From: Anaerolineales bacterium UBA2181
GTDB lineage: Bacteria > Chloroflexota > Anaerolineae > Promineifilales > UBA4811
Direction: 5' to 3'
Assembly (NCBI GenBank): GCA_002328075.1
Contig: DCVT01000044.1
Coordinates: 186,001-250,000, forward strand
DNA length: 64,000 nucleotides
Below are positions 8,358 to 17,393 of the stretch, in pieces; the stretch's first letter is position 1, and each line of letters begins with the position of its first letter. Both the position numbers and the translations under genes were made by a program. Below the pieces are notes generated by a model. That model did no database searches and had not been told where the DNA came from. It saw only the letters and a list, made by a program, of their open reading frames with translations.

Positions 8358-9641
8358 ATGGAGATGAAGAAGAGTTTGTGGATTCTGTTAACTGTCATTT
8401 TGGCCATCGGCCTGTTGGCGGCCTGCTCTCCCAAGGAGCCCGCAGCAACAGCGACCGCGCCTGCTGTGACTGCCCCGACCGCGGAGCCCGTCGTGCAGGA
8501 CCAACCGGTGACCATTTCTATCTGGCATCAGTGGAGCGGTGACTATCTCAACGCCATCACCGAGGCGTTCAACGAGTACACGGTGGCCCACCCCAACGTC
8601 ACCATCGACCTCTCCAAACCCGAGGACACCTCTAATGCCCTCAGCGTGGCCATCCCCGCTGGCGAAGGCCCGGACATCATCGGCTGGGCTAACGACCAGA
8701 TCGGTACGCAGGCCCTCGCCGGCAATATCGTCCCCCTCGGTGACTATGGCATTGACCTCACCTTCCTCAATAGCACCTACGAGCCCGCCGCCGTCCGCGG
8801 CGTCGTCTGGCAGAACATGATCTGGGGCCTCCCCGAAAGCCAGGAAGGTATCGCCATGGTCTACAACAAGGACCTGGTCTCTGATGAGTACCTCCCCACC
8901 AACCCCCTCGACTTTGAGGAACTCCTCACCAAGGCCCAGGCCTTCTACAATGCAACCGGCAAATACCTCGTCTGCAACCAGGGCCTCGGTAACCCGGATG
9001 CCTACCACGTCGCGCCCATCTACTTTGGCCACGGCGTCTCCGAGTACGTCGATGACCAGGGCATGGTCCACCTCAACTCCCCCGAAGCCCTGGCCGCTGG
9101 CGAGTGGATGGTCCGCTTTAAGGCCTTCGCCCCCGCCGAAACTAGCCACGATATCTGCAAGGCCATGATCGTCGAGGGCAACGCAGGCGCCTGGTGGACT
9201 GGCCCCTGGGCCATCGCTGACCTTGAAGCCGCCGGCATCAACTATGGCATCATCCCCATGGGCAAGCCGTTCGTCGGTATCAAGGCTCTCCTCCTCAGCA
9301 AAAACGCCGTCGACCGCGGCAACCAAGCCGTCGCCATCGACATCATGAAGTACTTTACCAGTGGCTCCGTCCAGGCCAAGATCGCCGCCGCCAACAAGAC
9401 CATCCCCGCCCCCACCGCCGCCCTCATGGACTCCGCGGTACAGGCTCTCCCCTCCCTCCGCGGCTTTGGCGCATCCCTCAACCTCGGCGTGCCTATGGCT
9501 AACACCCCCTACGCTGGCGCCCAGTGGGGCCCAGTAGGGGACGCTACCACCGCTATCTGGAACGGCGCCCAGACCCCGCAAGAGGCTCTCGACGCTGCCC
9601 AGGCAGCAGCTGAAAAGGCCATCGACGATATGGGCGGATGA
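8358..9641 (+). CDS. ABC sugar-binding lipoprotein (MalE-like)
   Basis: Extracellular solute-binding protein of 427 residues. It begins with a lipoprotein signal (KKS, hydrophobic core, lipobox LAAC with Cys about 23), followed by an Ala/Thr/Pro linker. The mature part opens with TISIWHQWSGDYLNAI and contains GEGPDIIGWANDQIG and the tryptophan-rich AWWTGPWAIADL, typical of maltose/maltodextrin-class family 1 binding proteins. It delivers an oligosaccharide to the two permeases encoded downstream. ATG codons at 8358 and 8364 are both possible; AAGGAG lies 4 or 10 bases before. Codons in most of the gene end overwhelmingly in C, unlike neighbours, which suggests selection for high expression. 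Confidence 0.92.
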   Translation: MEMKKSLWILLTVILAIGLLAACSPKEPAATATAPAVTAPTAEPVVQDQPVTISIWHQWSGDYLNAITEAFNEYTVAHPNVTIDLSKPEDTSNALSVAIPAGEGPDIIGWANDQIGTQALAGNIVPLGDYGIDLTFLNSTYEPAAVRGVVWQNMIWGLPESQEGIAMVYNKDLVSDEYLPTNPLDFEELLTKAQAFYNATGKYLVCNQGLGNPDAYHVAPIYFGHGVSEYVDDQGMVHLNSPEALAAGEWMVRFKAFAPAETSHDICKAMIVEGNAGAWWTGPWAIADLEAAGINYGIIPMGKPFVGIKALLLSKNAVDRGNQAVAIDIMKYFTSGSVQAKIAAANKTIPAPTAALMDSAVQALPSLRGFGASLNLGVPMANTPYAGAQWGPVGDATTAIWNGAQTPQEALDAAQAAAEKAIDDMGG

Positions 9642-9653
9642 CGCCCCAGTGAA

Positions 9654-9689
9654 CAAGTGTGGGGAGAGAGCAAGCTCTCTCCCCACTTG
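9654..9689 (+). repeat. Stem-loop between binding-protein and permease genes
   Basis: A perfect 10-base stem GGGGAGAGAG / CTCTCTCCCC with a CAAG loop (9661-9684) is extended outward by CAAGTG / CACTTG across a two-base bulge. There is no T-run. It lies 12 bases after the binding-protein stop and 30 bases before the permease start, the position where stabilising or attenuating hairpins set a high binding-protein to permease ratio in other sugar operons. Confidence 0.8.
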
Positions 9690-9718
9690 CTGTGCAGCGC
9701 AATACAAGGAGACGCACT

Positions 9719-10933
9719 ATGGTTGGTTGGTCTGGACGCCGCAAGACGCTGACCATTCTGATGTTCATTGCCCCCACACTGCTCGGTATCCTGGTTTTTA
9801 GCATCTACCCGCTGGTCCTCAACACGTTCATCTCTCTGACCAATCGGGGAAAATTCCGACCCAACCCTGACTGCTCCAGCCCCATCTGGAACATCGTGGA
9901 GCCCACGTGCTGGTTGGGCGAGCCGCCCAAAGGCCTGGCAGAACCTTATGCGTTTAATGATCCGATCCTAAAGAACTACACTGACCTGCTAGGTGGGCTT
10001 TTCACCGGCGCGGCCCTTGTCGCCGTGGCGCGGTTGGTCCTGATCCTGCTACCACTCTGGATTGCCTGGTACGTGAACCGCCGTCTGGATCGACAACTGA
10101 CCCGCCCGGTGTCCTCTGGGCTGATATGGTTGGCGGGATTGGTCGGCGCGGTTCTGCTCGGATGGCTGATAAACGCGCCCGCCGCCTATTCGGCGCTGCT
10201 CAAGTCAGGCGACTTTATCATGGTGAATGTTCGCACCGTCCTGTACGTACTGGTGTGCATGCCGCTCTTTTTTGTCACTGGGCTGGTGTTGGCGCTTATC
10301 CTGCACAACCAGAATCTGCGTGGCGTGCCATTCTTCCGGGTGGTGCTCATCATCCCCTGGGCGGCCTCCACCGTTGCCATCATGATGACCCTGATCTGGC
10401 AGTTCTTCTTTCGGCAGCAGGGCACCATCAATCAGTTGATCGGTTCCGCGCTCAACAATTACCGCCCAGTCACCTTCCTAAACAGCGCTGGCTGGGCCTT
10501 TGCCATCGTCGTACTGGTCAATCTCTGGTACACGTATGGGTTTTTCATGGTCACGCTACTGGGTGGCCTGCAATCCATTCCCCTGGACATGTACGAGGCG
10601 GCCGAGGTGGACGGCGCTAACTGGTGGAAACAGCTGACCTCCATCACGCTGCCATTGCTTCGGCCGGTGGCCATGCCGGTCATTGTCCTCAGCTCGCTGA
10701 CTACCTACAAGATCGACGCCATCGTCTGGGCACTCACCCAGGGCGGCCCGATTGCCGGGGCTGGCACGCCCGGCGCCACCGAATTCGTGATGGTACACGC
10801 CTACAAGCAGATCTTTCAAACGCAGGCATTCGGCCGCATGGGCGCGTTTGCCGTGATTCTCTTTATTGCGCTTTTTGCGGCCACGCTGTACAGCCTGCGG
10901 CTCACCCAGATTACGAAAGGAGCCACCGAATGA
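9719..10933 (+). CDS. ABC sugar permease, MalF-like
   Basis: Inner-membrane permease of 404 residues with about eight hydrophobic segments. The cytoplasmic EAA loop reads YEAAEVDGANWWKQL followed by TLPLLRP, which docks the ATPase. It is longer than the usual 300 residues because of an N-terminal insertion of about 100 residues with extracytoplasmic Cys-containing sequence and additional hydrophobic segments, reminiscent of the large periplasmic loop of enterobacterial MalF. The start is ATG 9719 with AAGGAG upstream. The stop overlaps the next permease start by the ATGA arrangement, indicating translational coupling. No ATPase gene is present nearby, so a shared MsmK/UgpC-type ATPase encoded elsewhere is presumably used. 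Confidence 0.92.
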   Translation: MVGWSGRRKTLTILMFIAPTLLGILVFSIYPLVLNTFISLTNRGKFRPNPDCSSPIWNIVEPTCWLGEPPKGLAEPYAFNDPILKNYTDLLGGLFTGAALVAVARLVLILLPLWIAWYVNRRLDRQLTRPVSSGLIWLAGLVGAVLLGWLINAPAAYSALLKSGDFIMVNVRTVLYVLVCMPLFFVTGLVLALILHNQNLRGVPFFRVVLIIPWAASTVAIMMTLIWQFFFRQQGTINQLIGSALNNYRPVTFLNSAGWAFAIVVLVNLWYTYGFFMVTLLGGLQSIPLDMYEAAEVDGANWWKQLTSITLPLLRPVAMPVIVLSSLTTYKIDAIVWALTQGGPIAGAGTPGATEFVMVHAYKQIFQTQAFGRMGAFAVILFIALFAATLYSLRLTQITKGATE

Positions 10934-11775
10934 ACCGGCCTCCTGCGCTAGGCGCCAAAATCCTCATGTACGCGATCCTGGTGACCATGTCGCTGATCGC
11001 GCTCTATCCCATCTGGTTCGCCATCCTGGCCTCTGGACGGTCGGGCGGCCGGCTGTACACTTTGAACCTTCCGGGCATGTTCATCCCAACTGAATGGACC
11101 TGGGAGAACTATCAGACGCTGCTGAACAACACGCCGTTTCTCACGTGGCTCAAGAACAGCCTGATGGTCGCGTCACTAACGTCGGTGTTCTCGGTCAGTC
11201 TGGGCACAACGGGCGCGTTTGCCTTTAGCCGGTTCAAGTTTCGCGGGCGGGAAGCCGGGCTGATCCTCTTTTTGGCCATACAGGCCTTCCCTGGCATCCT
11301 GGCATTGGTTCCCATTGCGCAGATCCTGAGCGCGTTGGGGCTGTACCGCAGCCACTGGGGCCTGATCATGGCCTACATGGCCGGTCAATTGGTCTTTGCC
11401 ACATGGATGCTCAAGGGGTATTTCGATACCATTCCCATTGACCTGGAAGAGTCCGCAATGATAGACGGCTGCGGCCCGGTCCAATCGTTTATACACGTCG
11501 CCCTGCCGCTGGCCCGACCCCAATTGGCAGTGACCGCGCTGTTTGGGTTCATGGCCGGATGGGGCGAGTTCTTTCTAGCCAATATCCTGATTCCGGCGCC
11601 AGATGCGAAAAAGACGGTGATGGTCGGGATGTACCAGATGGCGGCCGAGGTCAATATCCCGTGGGGCCGGTTTGCCGCCGGTGCGGTTATGGTGATTATG
11701 CCTATCGTCCTGATCTTTCTGTGGCTCCAACGTTACCTGGAGTCCGGCCTGACTGTGGGCGGCGTCAAGGGCTAG
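10930..11775 (+). CDS. ABC sugar permease, MalG-like
   Basis: Second inner-membrane permease, 281 residues with six predicted membrane segments, a normal size for the MalG class. The EAA loop reads LEESAMIDGCGPVQSF followed by ALPLARP near residue 190. It forms the heterodimeric channel with the preceding MalF-like protein. The ATG at 10930 overlaps the previous stop by four bases (ATGA) and has AAAGGAG upstream. The C-terminus reads RYLESGLTVGGVKG, the usual ending of this family. A strong stem-loop follows 52 bases downstream and probably ends the ABC operon. Confidence 0.93.
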   Translation: MNRPPALGAKILMYAILVTMSLIALYPIWFAILASGRSGGRLYTLNLPGMFIPTEWTWENYQTLLNNTPFLTWLKNSLMVASLTSVFSVSLGTTGAFAFSRFKFRGREAGLILFLAIQAFPGILALVPIAQILSALGLYRSHWGLIMAYMAGQLVFATWMLKGYFDTIPIDLEESAMIDGCGPVQSFIHVALPLARPQLAVTALFGFMAGWGEFFLANILIPAPDAKKTVMVGMYQMAAEVNIPWGRFAAGAVMVIMPIVLIFLWLQRYLESGLTVGGVKG

Positions 11776-11827
11776 CCTCAGGATTAAGGTTGACCGGGCA
11801 AGTAATCTGCTTTCCGGTCATTGACAA

Positions 11828-11865
11828 GCCCGACCGCTGACCCATGCGGCCAACAGCGGTCGGGC
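11828..11865 (+). terminator. Stem-loop after ABC operon
   Basis: A perfect 12-base inverted repeat, GCCCGACCGCTG and its complement, with a 14-base loop, followed by GCCCGTTCTT. The T-run is weak, but the stem is strong. It lies between the permease gene and the GT39 gene, and argues against using the in-frame TTG at 11821 as the start of the latter. Confidence 0.65.
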
Positions 11866-11892
11866 GCCCGTTCTTCCGAGGGGTCTGGTGCG

Positions 11893-14007
11893 GTGTCTGG
11901 TAGCGGACGCAAACGGCTCTACCTCCTGATCACCATCACCTTCCTGGCCGCGGTGTTGCGCGGGTGGGCAGCGCTCCGGCTGCCAACCGATTTCGACGAG
12001 CCCGTCTACCTGCAAGCCGCCTTCGACTACGCCCGCGCCATCCAGGAGGGAGATTGGCGCGCCGTGGCGGATTATGCCGGCAATCGAGAGCACCCTGCGC
12101 TGGTCAAACTGCTCTACGGCGGGGTGACCGCGTTGCTCGGTCCGGATCCAGACTGGTTGGCTGCCGGGTTGGCCAACCGTTTGCTTTCTGCCTTGTGGGG
12201 AACGGTGGCCGTTCTGGTCTTGTCCCTGCTCAGTCCCCTGGCCGGCGGCTTGCTGGCGGCACACACGCTGACCATCAAATACACCGGCCAGGTCTACCTG
12301 GAGGCGCTACCTCACCTGACCTCGTTGGTAGCGGTTCTGGCCCTGGTTAAAGCCAGAACCGCGGGCAGCCGATGGTTCTGGATCTCGGCCGTCGCCCTGG
12401 GAGCGACCGCTGCCAGCAAGTTCACCTACCTGCCGGTCGGTCTGGTCATCCTCTACCTGGCAACCTGGGAGAAGCGTTGGCGCTGGCAGCACTTGCTTTT
12501 CTATGGAGCTGCGGCCGGGGCCGTGTTTTGGCTGCTCAACCCCACGCTGTGGCATGACCCGTTGAACCGGCTGCTAGAGTTGGCCTCCTTTCATGTGCGC
12601 TATTCCCAAGGAGCACACGTCCAGCAGGTAGGCTACCCCTGGTATCAACCTCTCTATTGGATCTCTCGCTCGCCGCCATCACTGTGGCACCCGGAGGTGT
12701 TTTTTTACCCGGGAATTGACGGCGCCGTCGCCCTGCTGGGCCTGGTCGGCCTCAACTGGGAGTGGAAAGAACGCCGGTGGGTGGTGGTGTGGGTCCTCAC
12801 GAGCCTGCTCTTTCTTCTGCTCTGGCCCACAAAATGGCCGCAATACACGCTGGTGCTGATACCCGCTCTTTGCCTCTCGGCTGGGTCCGCGGTTTACCAT
12901 GGGCTGACCTGGCTCCGGCGACAGGACACTCTTTTGCAGTGGCTAAAAACCATGGTGCCGGCTCCCCCGCGTGCATTTTGGTACCTATCCGGCTCCCTGG
13001 TGTTGGTGATAGCCGCCAGTTACACGGTCGGCACGTTGCAGATGACGCTCGGCCGGTTGGGGTGGTCCCAGATCACGGCGCAGAACTCGTTCCTTCCCAG
13101 TAACCTGGTTCATGCCATTGAGCTGGGTCCCGCAGACCAGATGGTGTTTGCGACCGAACGCGGCGTGGTCATGTGGCCGCTGGAATCGGCCACCGAGACC
13201 ACCCAGAACGTCGCGGTATGGACAACGGAGAACTCGGGTTTGATCAGCAACCGGGTGCGGGCAGTCCTCTGCGACCAGGCCGACCGGCTTTGGTTCGGCA
13301 CCGAGGCTGGCCTGTCGCAACTGGATGGCGACGTGTGGACCAGCTTTCGCGGTGTGGACCTGGGCCGGGTGGGGAACGAGATCTTGGCGCTAGCTGAAGG
13401 GAGCCAAGGTGAGATATGGGTGGGCACCGGCTTCGGCGCCGCCGTGCTCGACGGCCAATCCTGGTTCAGCTACAGTCAGGACAGCAGCGGTTTGTTGGAC
13501 AATCGGGTGCTATCGCTGGCTGTCAGGCATACCCCGGCCGGCGACCAGGTCTGGTTTGGTGCGCCCGGCGGTCTCAGCCGCCTTGATACGGCCACCGACA
13601 ATTGGTTGCGCTTTTCCAGCGACGAACTCGGCCTGCCATGGGGCGGCGTGATCGACCTGACGGTTGACTCGGACGGTAACCTCTGGTGCGGTACCGTCGG
13701 CGGCGGCCTGGGATTGTGGGATGGCAGTGGCTGGAGGTTTTTCCGCACCAGCAACTCGGACATTCCGTTCAATACGGTAAACATCGTCCGCGAGGTGGAA
13801 CCGGGCGTCCATTGGGTGGGCGTGGCCCTTCCCAACGCCGCCGGTGGGGTATTGGCGGAATTCAACGGCGAGACCTGGCGGGTACTCAATTCGCGCAATT
13901 CGGGTTTCCCTGAGGTCGAAGCTCTGACCTTGGCTATCGACCCCACCGGTCGCCGGTGGCTCGGAACTCGAACGGCCGGGGTGATCATCTATCAACCCCG
14001 GCGGTAG
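11893..14007 (+). CDS. GT39-type membrane glycosyltransferase fused to Reg_prop propeller
   Basis: Two-part protein of about 704 residues. The N-terminal half is a multi-pass membrane domain of the dolichyl-phosphate-mannosyltransferase (GT39/PMT_2) type: the first loop contains LPTDFDEPVYLQAAFDYA with the acidic motif, followed by EHPALVKLL, and about nine hydrophobic segments up to about residue 400. The C-terminal part has six repeats of the two-component-regulator-propeller type, each ending in patterns such as LWFGTEAGLSQLDG, IWVGTGFGAAVLDG and LWCGTVGGGLGLWDG. I chose GTG 11893, preceded by GAGGGG. It is 25 bases upstream of the GH57 gene and likely co-transcribed with it. Sugar donor and acceptor are unknown. 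Confidence 0.8.
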   Translation: MSGSGRKRLYLLITITFLAAVLRGWAALRLPTDFDEPVYLQAAFDYARAIQEGDWRAVADYAGNREHPALVKLLYGGVTALLGPDPDWLAAGLANRLLSALWGTVAVLVLSLLSPLAGGLLAAHTLTIKYTGQVYLEALPHLTSLVAVLALVKARTAGSRWFWISAVALGATAASKFTYLPVGLVILYLATWEKRWRWQHLLFYGAAAGAVFWLLNPTLWHDPLNRLLELASFHVRYSQGAHVQQVGYPWYQPLYWISRSPPSLWHPEVFFYPGIDGAVALLGLVGLNWEWKERRWVVVWVLTSLLFLLLWPTKWPQYTLVLIPALCLSAGSAVYHGLTWLRRQDTLLQWLKTMVPAPPRAFWYLSGSLVLVIAASYTVGTLQMTLGRLGWSQITAQNSFLPSNLVHAIELGPADQMVFATERGVVMWPLESATETTQNVAVWTTENSGLISNRVRAVLCDQADRLWFGTEAGLSQLDGDVWTSFRGVDLGRVGNEILALAEGSQGEIWVGTGFGAAVLDGQSWFSYSQDSSGLLDNRVLSLAVRHTPAGDQVWFGAPGGLSRLDTATDNWLRFSSDELGLPWGGVIDLTVDSDGNLWCGTVGGGLGLWDGSGWRFFRTSNSDIPFNTVNIVREVEPGVHWVGVALPNAAGGVLAEFNGETWRVLNSRNSGFPEVEALTLAIDPTGRRWLGTRTAGVIIYQPRR

Positions 14008-14032
14008 ATTTCGGTTGAAAACAAGGAGTAAC

Positions 14033-17000
14033 ATGAAGAAGCGATTTCCTGCATATACCCTGTTTCTTTGCCTGGCTGTCTGCCTTGCGGCCTGTGGAAC
14101 ACCAACGGCCACGCCTCAGCCTGACGCTTTGACCACACCGGCAGCGTCGGCGCCCGCCGCGGTTGAGCCAGGGTCGGCAACAACCGCCACCCAGTTGCCA
14201 GCAGTCGGGCCGGTGGCGGTCGGCGAGCCCATCTACCTGGCCATCATCTGGCACCAGCACCAGCCGCTCTACTTTCGGGATCCGGTCACCAGGATCTACC
14301 AAAAACCATGGGTCCGTGTCCACGCTGCCAAGGATTATGTGGACATGGCGGCGATCCTGGAGCAGCACCCGGGCATCCAGGTGACTTTCAACCTGACTCC
14401 TTCGCTGTTGCGGCAGCTGCTGGACCTAGAAAACGGAGCCACCGACCTCTACTGGGTACACACAGAGGTGCCGGCCGACGAGTTGACTGAGGAGCAACAG
14501 GCATTTATCCTCAGTCGCTTTTTTGACATCAACCCCAAGATCATCGCCCGGTTCGCGCGTTATCAAGAGATCGCAGGTGATCGCGAGAACAGCTCAAACT
14601 GGGATGTCCAGACCTGGCGCGACCTGCAGGTGCTCTTCAACCTGGGGTGGACCGACCCCGACTGGCTGGCGGCCGAGCCGCTGGCAACCGTGATGGCCAA
14701 GGGCAAGAACTGGACCGAGGAGGACAAGCAGATTGTCTTGCAGGAACACGCGCGGTTGGTCGCCGAGGTCATTCCGCTTCATCAGCGGCTGCAGGATGAG
14801 GGCACCATCGAGGTGACCACGACACCCTTTTTCCACCCCATCCTGCCGCTGTTGTTGGACAGCAACCTGGCCAACGTGGCAGTTCCTGATATTGACCTGC
14901 CCCCGCGGTTTACCTATGGCTTTGACGCGGTGGAGCAAATCCGCCTGGGCGTCGAGTTCTATCAGCAACAATTCGGCCGAGCGCCACTGGGTATGTGGCC
15001 GGCCGAAGGCGCAGTTGCCCAGGGAATCGTCGGAATGGTCGCCCGCGCCGGAATTCAGTGGATGGCCAGTGACGAGGAGGTCTTGGCGCGCAGCCTTGGC
15101 ATGAGCACGTTTACCCGCAACAGCCAGGACACCGTCCAACAGCCAGATGCCCTGTATCGGCCGTACATTGTCAAGAGCCGGGACGACCAGATGTATATTG
15201 TCTTTCGTGACAAAGTGATCAGCGACAAGGTGGGATTCACCTACAGCGGCTCGAGCGGCGCAACAGCGGGTCAGGATTTTGTCCAGCGCATCCTGGCCAT
15301 TCGCGAAAGTTTGCAGGCTTCTGGTGCCGCGGGACCGCACCTCGTCAGCGTGATCCTGGACGGTGAAAACGCATGGGAGCACTATCCTAACGACGGCAAG
15401 GAGTTCTTGCACACCATGTACCGGCTGCTGGCGGACGAACAGGACAAGGGAACCATCCAAACCATCACTCCCAGCGCATTCGTCTCCCAGTTCCCGGATC
15501 AGCCCCAAATCGACGAATTGTGGGCCGGAAGCTGGGTCAGCCCTGACTATCTGACCTGGATCGGCGAGGAGGAGGAAAACCGAGCCTGGGATTACCTATA
15601 TCAGGTCCGCAACATGGTGGAGCGCAAGAAACACACGCTGTCGGAGGAGACCCTGGCAGCGGTGATGGATGCCATCTATACAGCGGAAGGCAGTGACTGG
15701 TTCTGGTGGTACGGCGCAGACCAGAACAGCGGGGATGACGCCAGTTTTGATCTTCAGTTCCGCCTGACGCTTCAGCGGGTGTACGAACACATGAACGAGC
15801 CGATACCGAGCTTTCTCAAGGTGCCGGTGATCCCTCAGACCGCCCAACCCCCGGCCGCCGGTGCCTCGGCTCTCATCTCGCCACAGATCGATGGTAAGGC
15901 AGACGAAGGCGAGTGGGCGGGCGCGGGTTACTATCTGGAGGAAGGTGGCGTGCAGGCCACTCCTTCTCAGGTTGTTTCCCAACTCTGGTACGGGTTCGAT
16001 CAGCAGAACCTCTTCCTCAGGCTCGACGCACGGCGGCCCTGGAACGACATTGGAGCCGAGACCCGCGTCGGATTCTACCTGACCCGCCCGGGTGGTGGCA
16101 ACGAGCAGCCCTTCAGCCGGATAGGCGGCGACGAGACATTGCTCGGCTTCCTGGCCCACGCGCTGTTGGAGGTGACCGTCACCCGTGACGGACTCGATGC
16201 GACGCTGTACCGCGTTGACGAAACCGGTCGTTATGCCCTTCAGAGCAGTGACCTGCCGGTTGGCGTGGCGGCTAGCACGATGGAGGTGGCCTTGCCCTAT
16301 GCCGAGTTTGGCAAACCGGACGCGGGCGATACCTTTAGACTGCGGACGGTTATCAGCGAAGCGGAACAGCGAGACATACAGGTTGTACCCGCCGTCGGTC
16401 CGGGCGCATTGGTCGTGCCCGACCTGGGTTTGACCACGCCCATCCTCACCGTTGCCGACCCAGAAAGGGACGATCACGGACCTGGAAGCTACGAGTATCC
16501 CAGCGACGGGGTCTTTGCCGCCCGCGCCTATGACCTGGTGGAATTTGCTGTGGCCGAAGACGACAACAATCTGATCTTTCGGTTCACGTTTGCCGGCCCG
16601 CTTAACAACAGCTGGGGAGCACCCAATGGGATGGGCATTCACACCCTGGACGTCTATGTCGACGCAGCCCCTGGCGGTGAGCGCAAATTACTACCCGGCC
16701 GCAACGCGGCATTGGCAGAGAGCGATGGTTGGGAGTTTGCCATCTGGGCGGAAGGCTGGACGCCAGGGCTTTATGGTCCCCCCACATTGGATGTGCCCAA
16801 ACCGATCCCGATAGGCGACGCCAGCACGCTCAACATCGTCAGCGACCCAGGCCAGAACAAAATCACCATACGGGTGCCCAAGGCGGCTCTGGCATCGGCG
16901 TTGGGTTCGACGGTTGATGCGCTTCGACCGGCCGAATGGGGTTATGTGGCTGCGGTCTTGGGTCAGGAGGGTTACCCGGCCAGCGGCGTCTGGCGGGTAC

Positions 17001-17209
17001 GCGATGTGGAGCCAAGCGCGCAGCAATGGCGGTTTGGCGGAGCCCCAACCGATATCAATCATACGCGCATCATCGACCTGGCGTGGCCGGCCGACAAGGC
17101 CCCCACCCAGGAAGAGATGTTGAGTACCTATCTGTCGGTTGCGCAAGGAGACATCGACGAAATCGGGCCCGATGACCTGGCACAGGTGAGCCTGATGCGG
17201 GTGCAGTAA
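14033..17209 (+). CDS. Secreted GH57 amylase/amylopullulanase-like lipoprotein
   Basis: Lipoprotein of 1058 residues with lipobox LAAC (Cys21) and a Thr/Ala/Pro linker. The GH57 catalytic domain follows: HQHQP at 74-78, the TFNLTPSLL motif, GMWPAEGAV with the predicted nucleophile Glu325, and ILDGENAWEHY with the predicted acid/base Asp443. These are the motifs of alpha-amylase/amylopullulanase-type GH57 enzymes that cleave alpha-glucans. The C-terminal 400 residues contain one beta-sandwich starting at LISPQIDGKADEGEW and a second like the glucodextranase C-terminal module (DVYVDAAPGG). Start ATG 14033 with AAGGAG. It probably degrades starch-like polymer outside the cell, with products taken up by the upstream ABC importer. 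Confidence 0.9.
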   Translation: MKKRFPAYTLFLCLAVCLAACGTPTATPQPDALTTPAASAPAAVEPGSATTATQLPAVGPVAVGEPIYLAIIWHQHQPLYFRDPVTRIYQKPWVRVHAAKDYVDMAAILEQHPGIQVTFNLTPSLLRQLLDLENGATDLYWVHTEVPADELTEEQQAFILSRFFDINPKIIARFARYQEIAGDRENSSNWDVQTWRDLQVLFNLGWTDPDWLAAEPLATVMAKGKNWTEEDKQIVLQEHARLVAEVIPLHQRLQDEGTIEVTTTPFFHPILPLLLDSNLANVAVPDIDLPPRFTYGFDAVEQIRLGVEFYQQQFGRAPLGMWPAEGAVAQGIVGMVARAGIQWMASDEEVLARSLGMSTFTRNSQDTVQQPDALYRPYIVKSRDDQMYIVFRDKVISDKVGFTYSGSSGATAGQDFVQRILAIRESLQASGAAGPHLVSVILDGENAWEHYPNDGKEFLHTMYRLLADEQDKGTIQTITPSAFVSQFPDQPQIDELWAGSWVSPDYLTWIGEEEENRAWDYLYQVRNMVERKKHTLSEETLAAVMDAIYTAEGSDWFWWYGADQNSGDDASFDLQFRLTLQRVYEHMNEPIPSFLKVPVIPQTAQPPAAGASALISPQIDGKADEGEWAGAGYYLEEGGVQATPSQVVSQLWYGFDQQNLFLRLDARRPWNDIGAETRVGFYLTRPGGGNEQPFSRIGGDETLLGFLAHALLEVTVTRDGLDATLYRVDETGRYALQSSDLPVGVAASTMEVALPYAEFGKPDAGDTFRLRTVISEAEQRDIQVVPAVGPGALVVPDLGLTTPILTVADPERDDHGPGSYEYPSDGVFAARAYDLVEFAVAEDDNNLIFRFTFAGPLNNSWGAPNGMGIHTLDVYVDAAPGGERKLLPGRNAALAESDGWEFAIWAEGWTPGLYGPPTLDVPKPIPIGDASTLNIVSDPGQNKITIRVPKAALASALGSTVDALRPAEWGYVAAVLGQEGYPASGVWRVRDVEPSAQQWRFGGAPTDINHTRIIDLAWPADKAPTQEEMLSTYLSVAQGDIDEIGPDDLAQVSLMRVQ

Positions 17210-17234
17210 TGCCACCCCACCGGAGGGCCTGGCA
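17210..17234 (+). terminator. Weak stem-loop after GH57 gene
   Basis: TGCCA / TGGCA with an inner CCC / GGG pairing begins directly after the GH57 stop codon. There is no T-run. It could be a 3' end structure for the GH57 transcript. Confidence 0.35.
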
Positions 17235-17393
17235 TTTGCGGCGTGCGCCGCAGTTGTAACGCTCGGGCATGTCCGATGACGTATGTCACTGGGCGGCAAT
17301 CACATATGGGGCTTGCCCGACCGGAGTAGTCTGGCAGAATTGGTGGCAGCGTTGAGACTAGTCCACCAACATGCAATACCAAGGAGACAATAA

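Noticed and set aside
8388..9707. 439-codon open frame antisense to the binding-protein gene
   Set aside because: Composition is Gly/Asp/Val-rich without motifs, and it is explained by the C-ending codons of the real gene on the other strand.
11821..11892. TTG at 11821 as start of the GT39 fusion gene
   Set aside because: This stretch forms the 12-base stem-loop after the ABC operon; GTG 11893 has a ribosome site and begins just before the first membrane segment.
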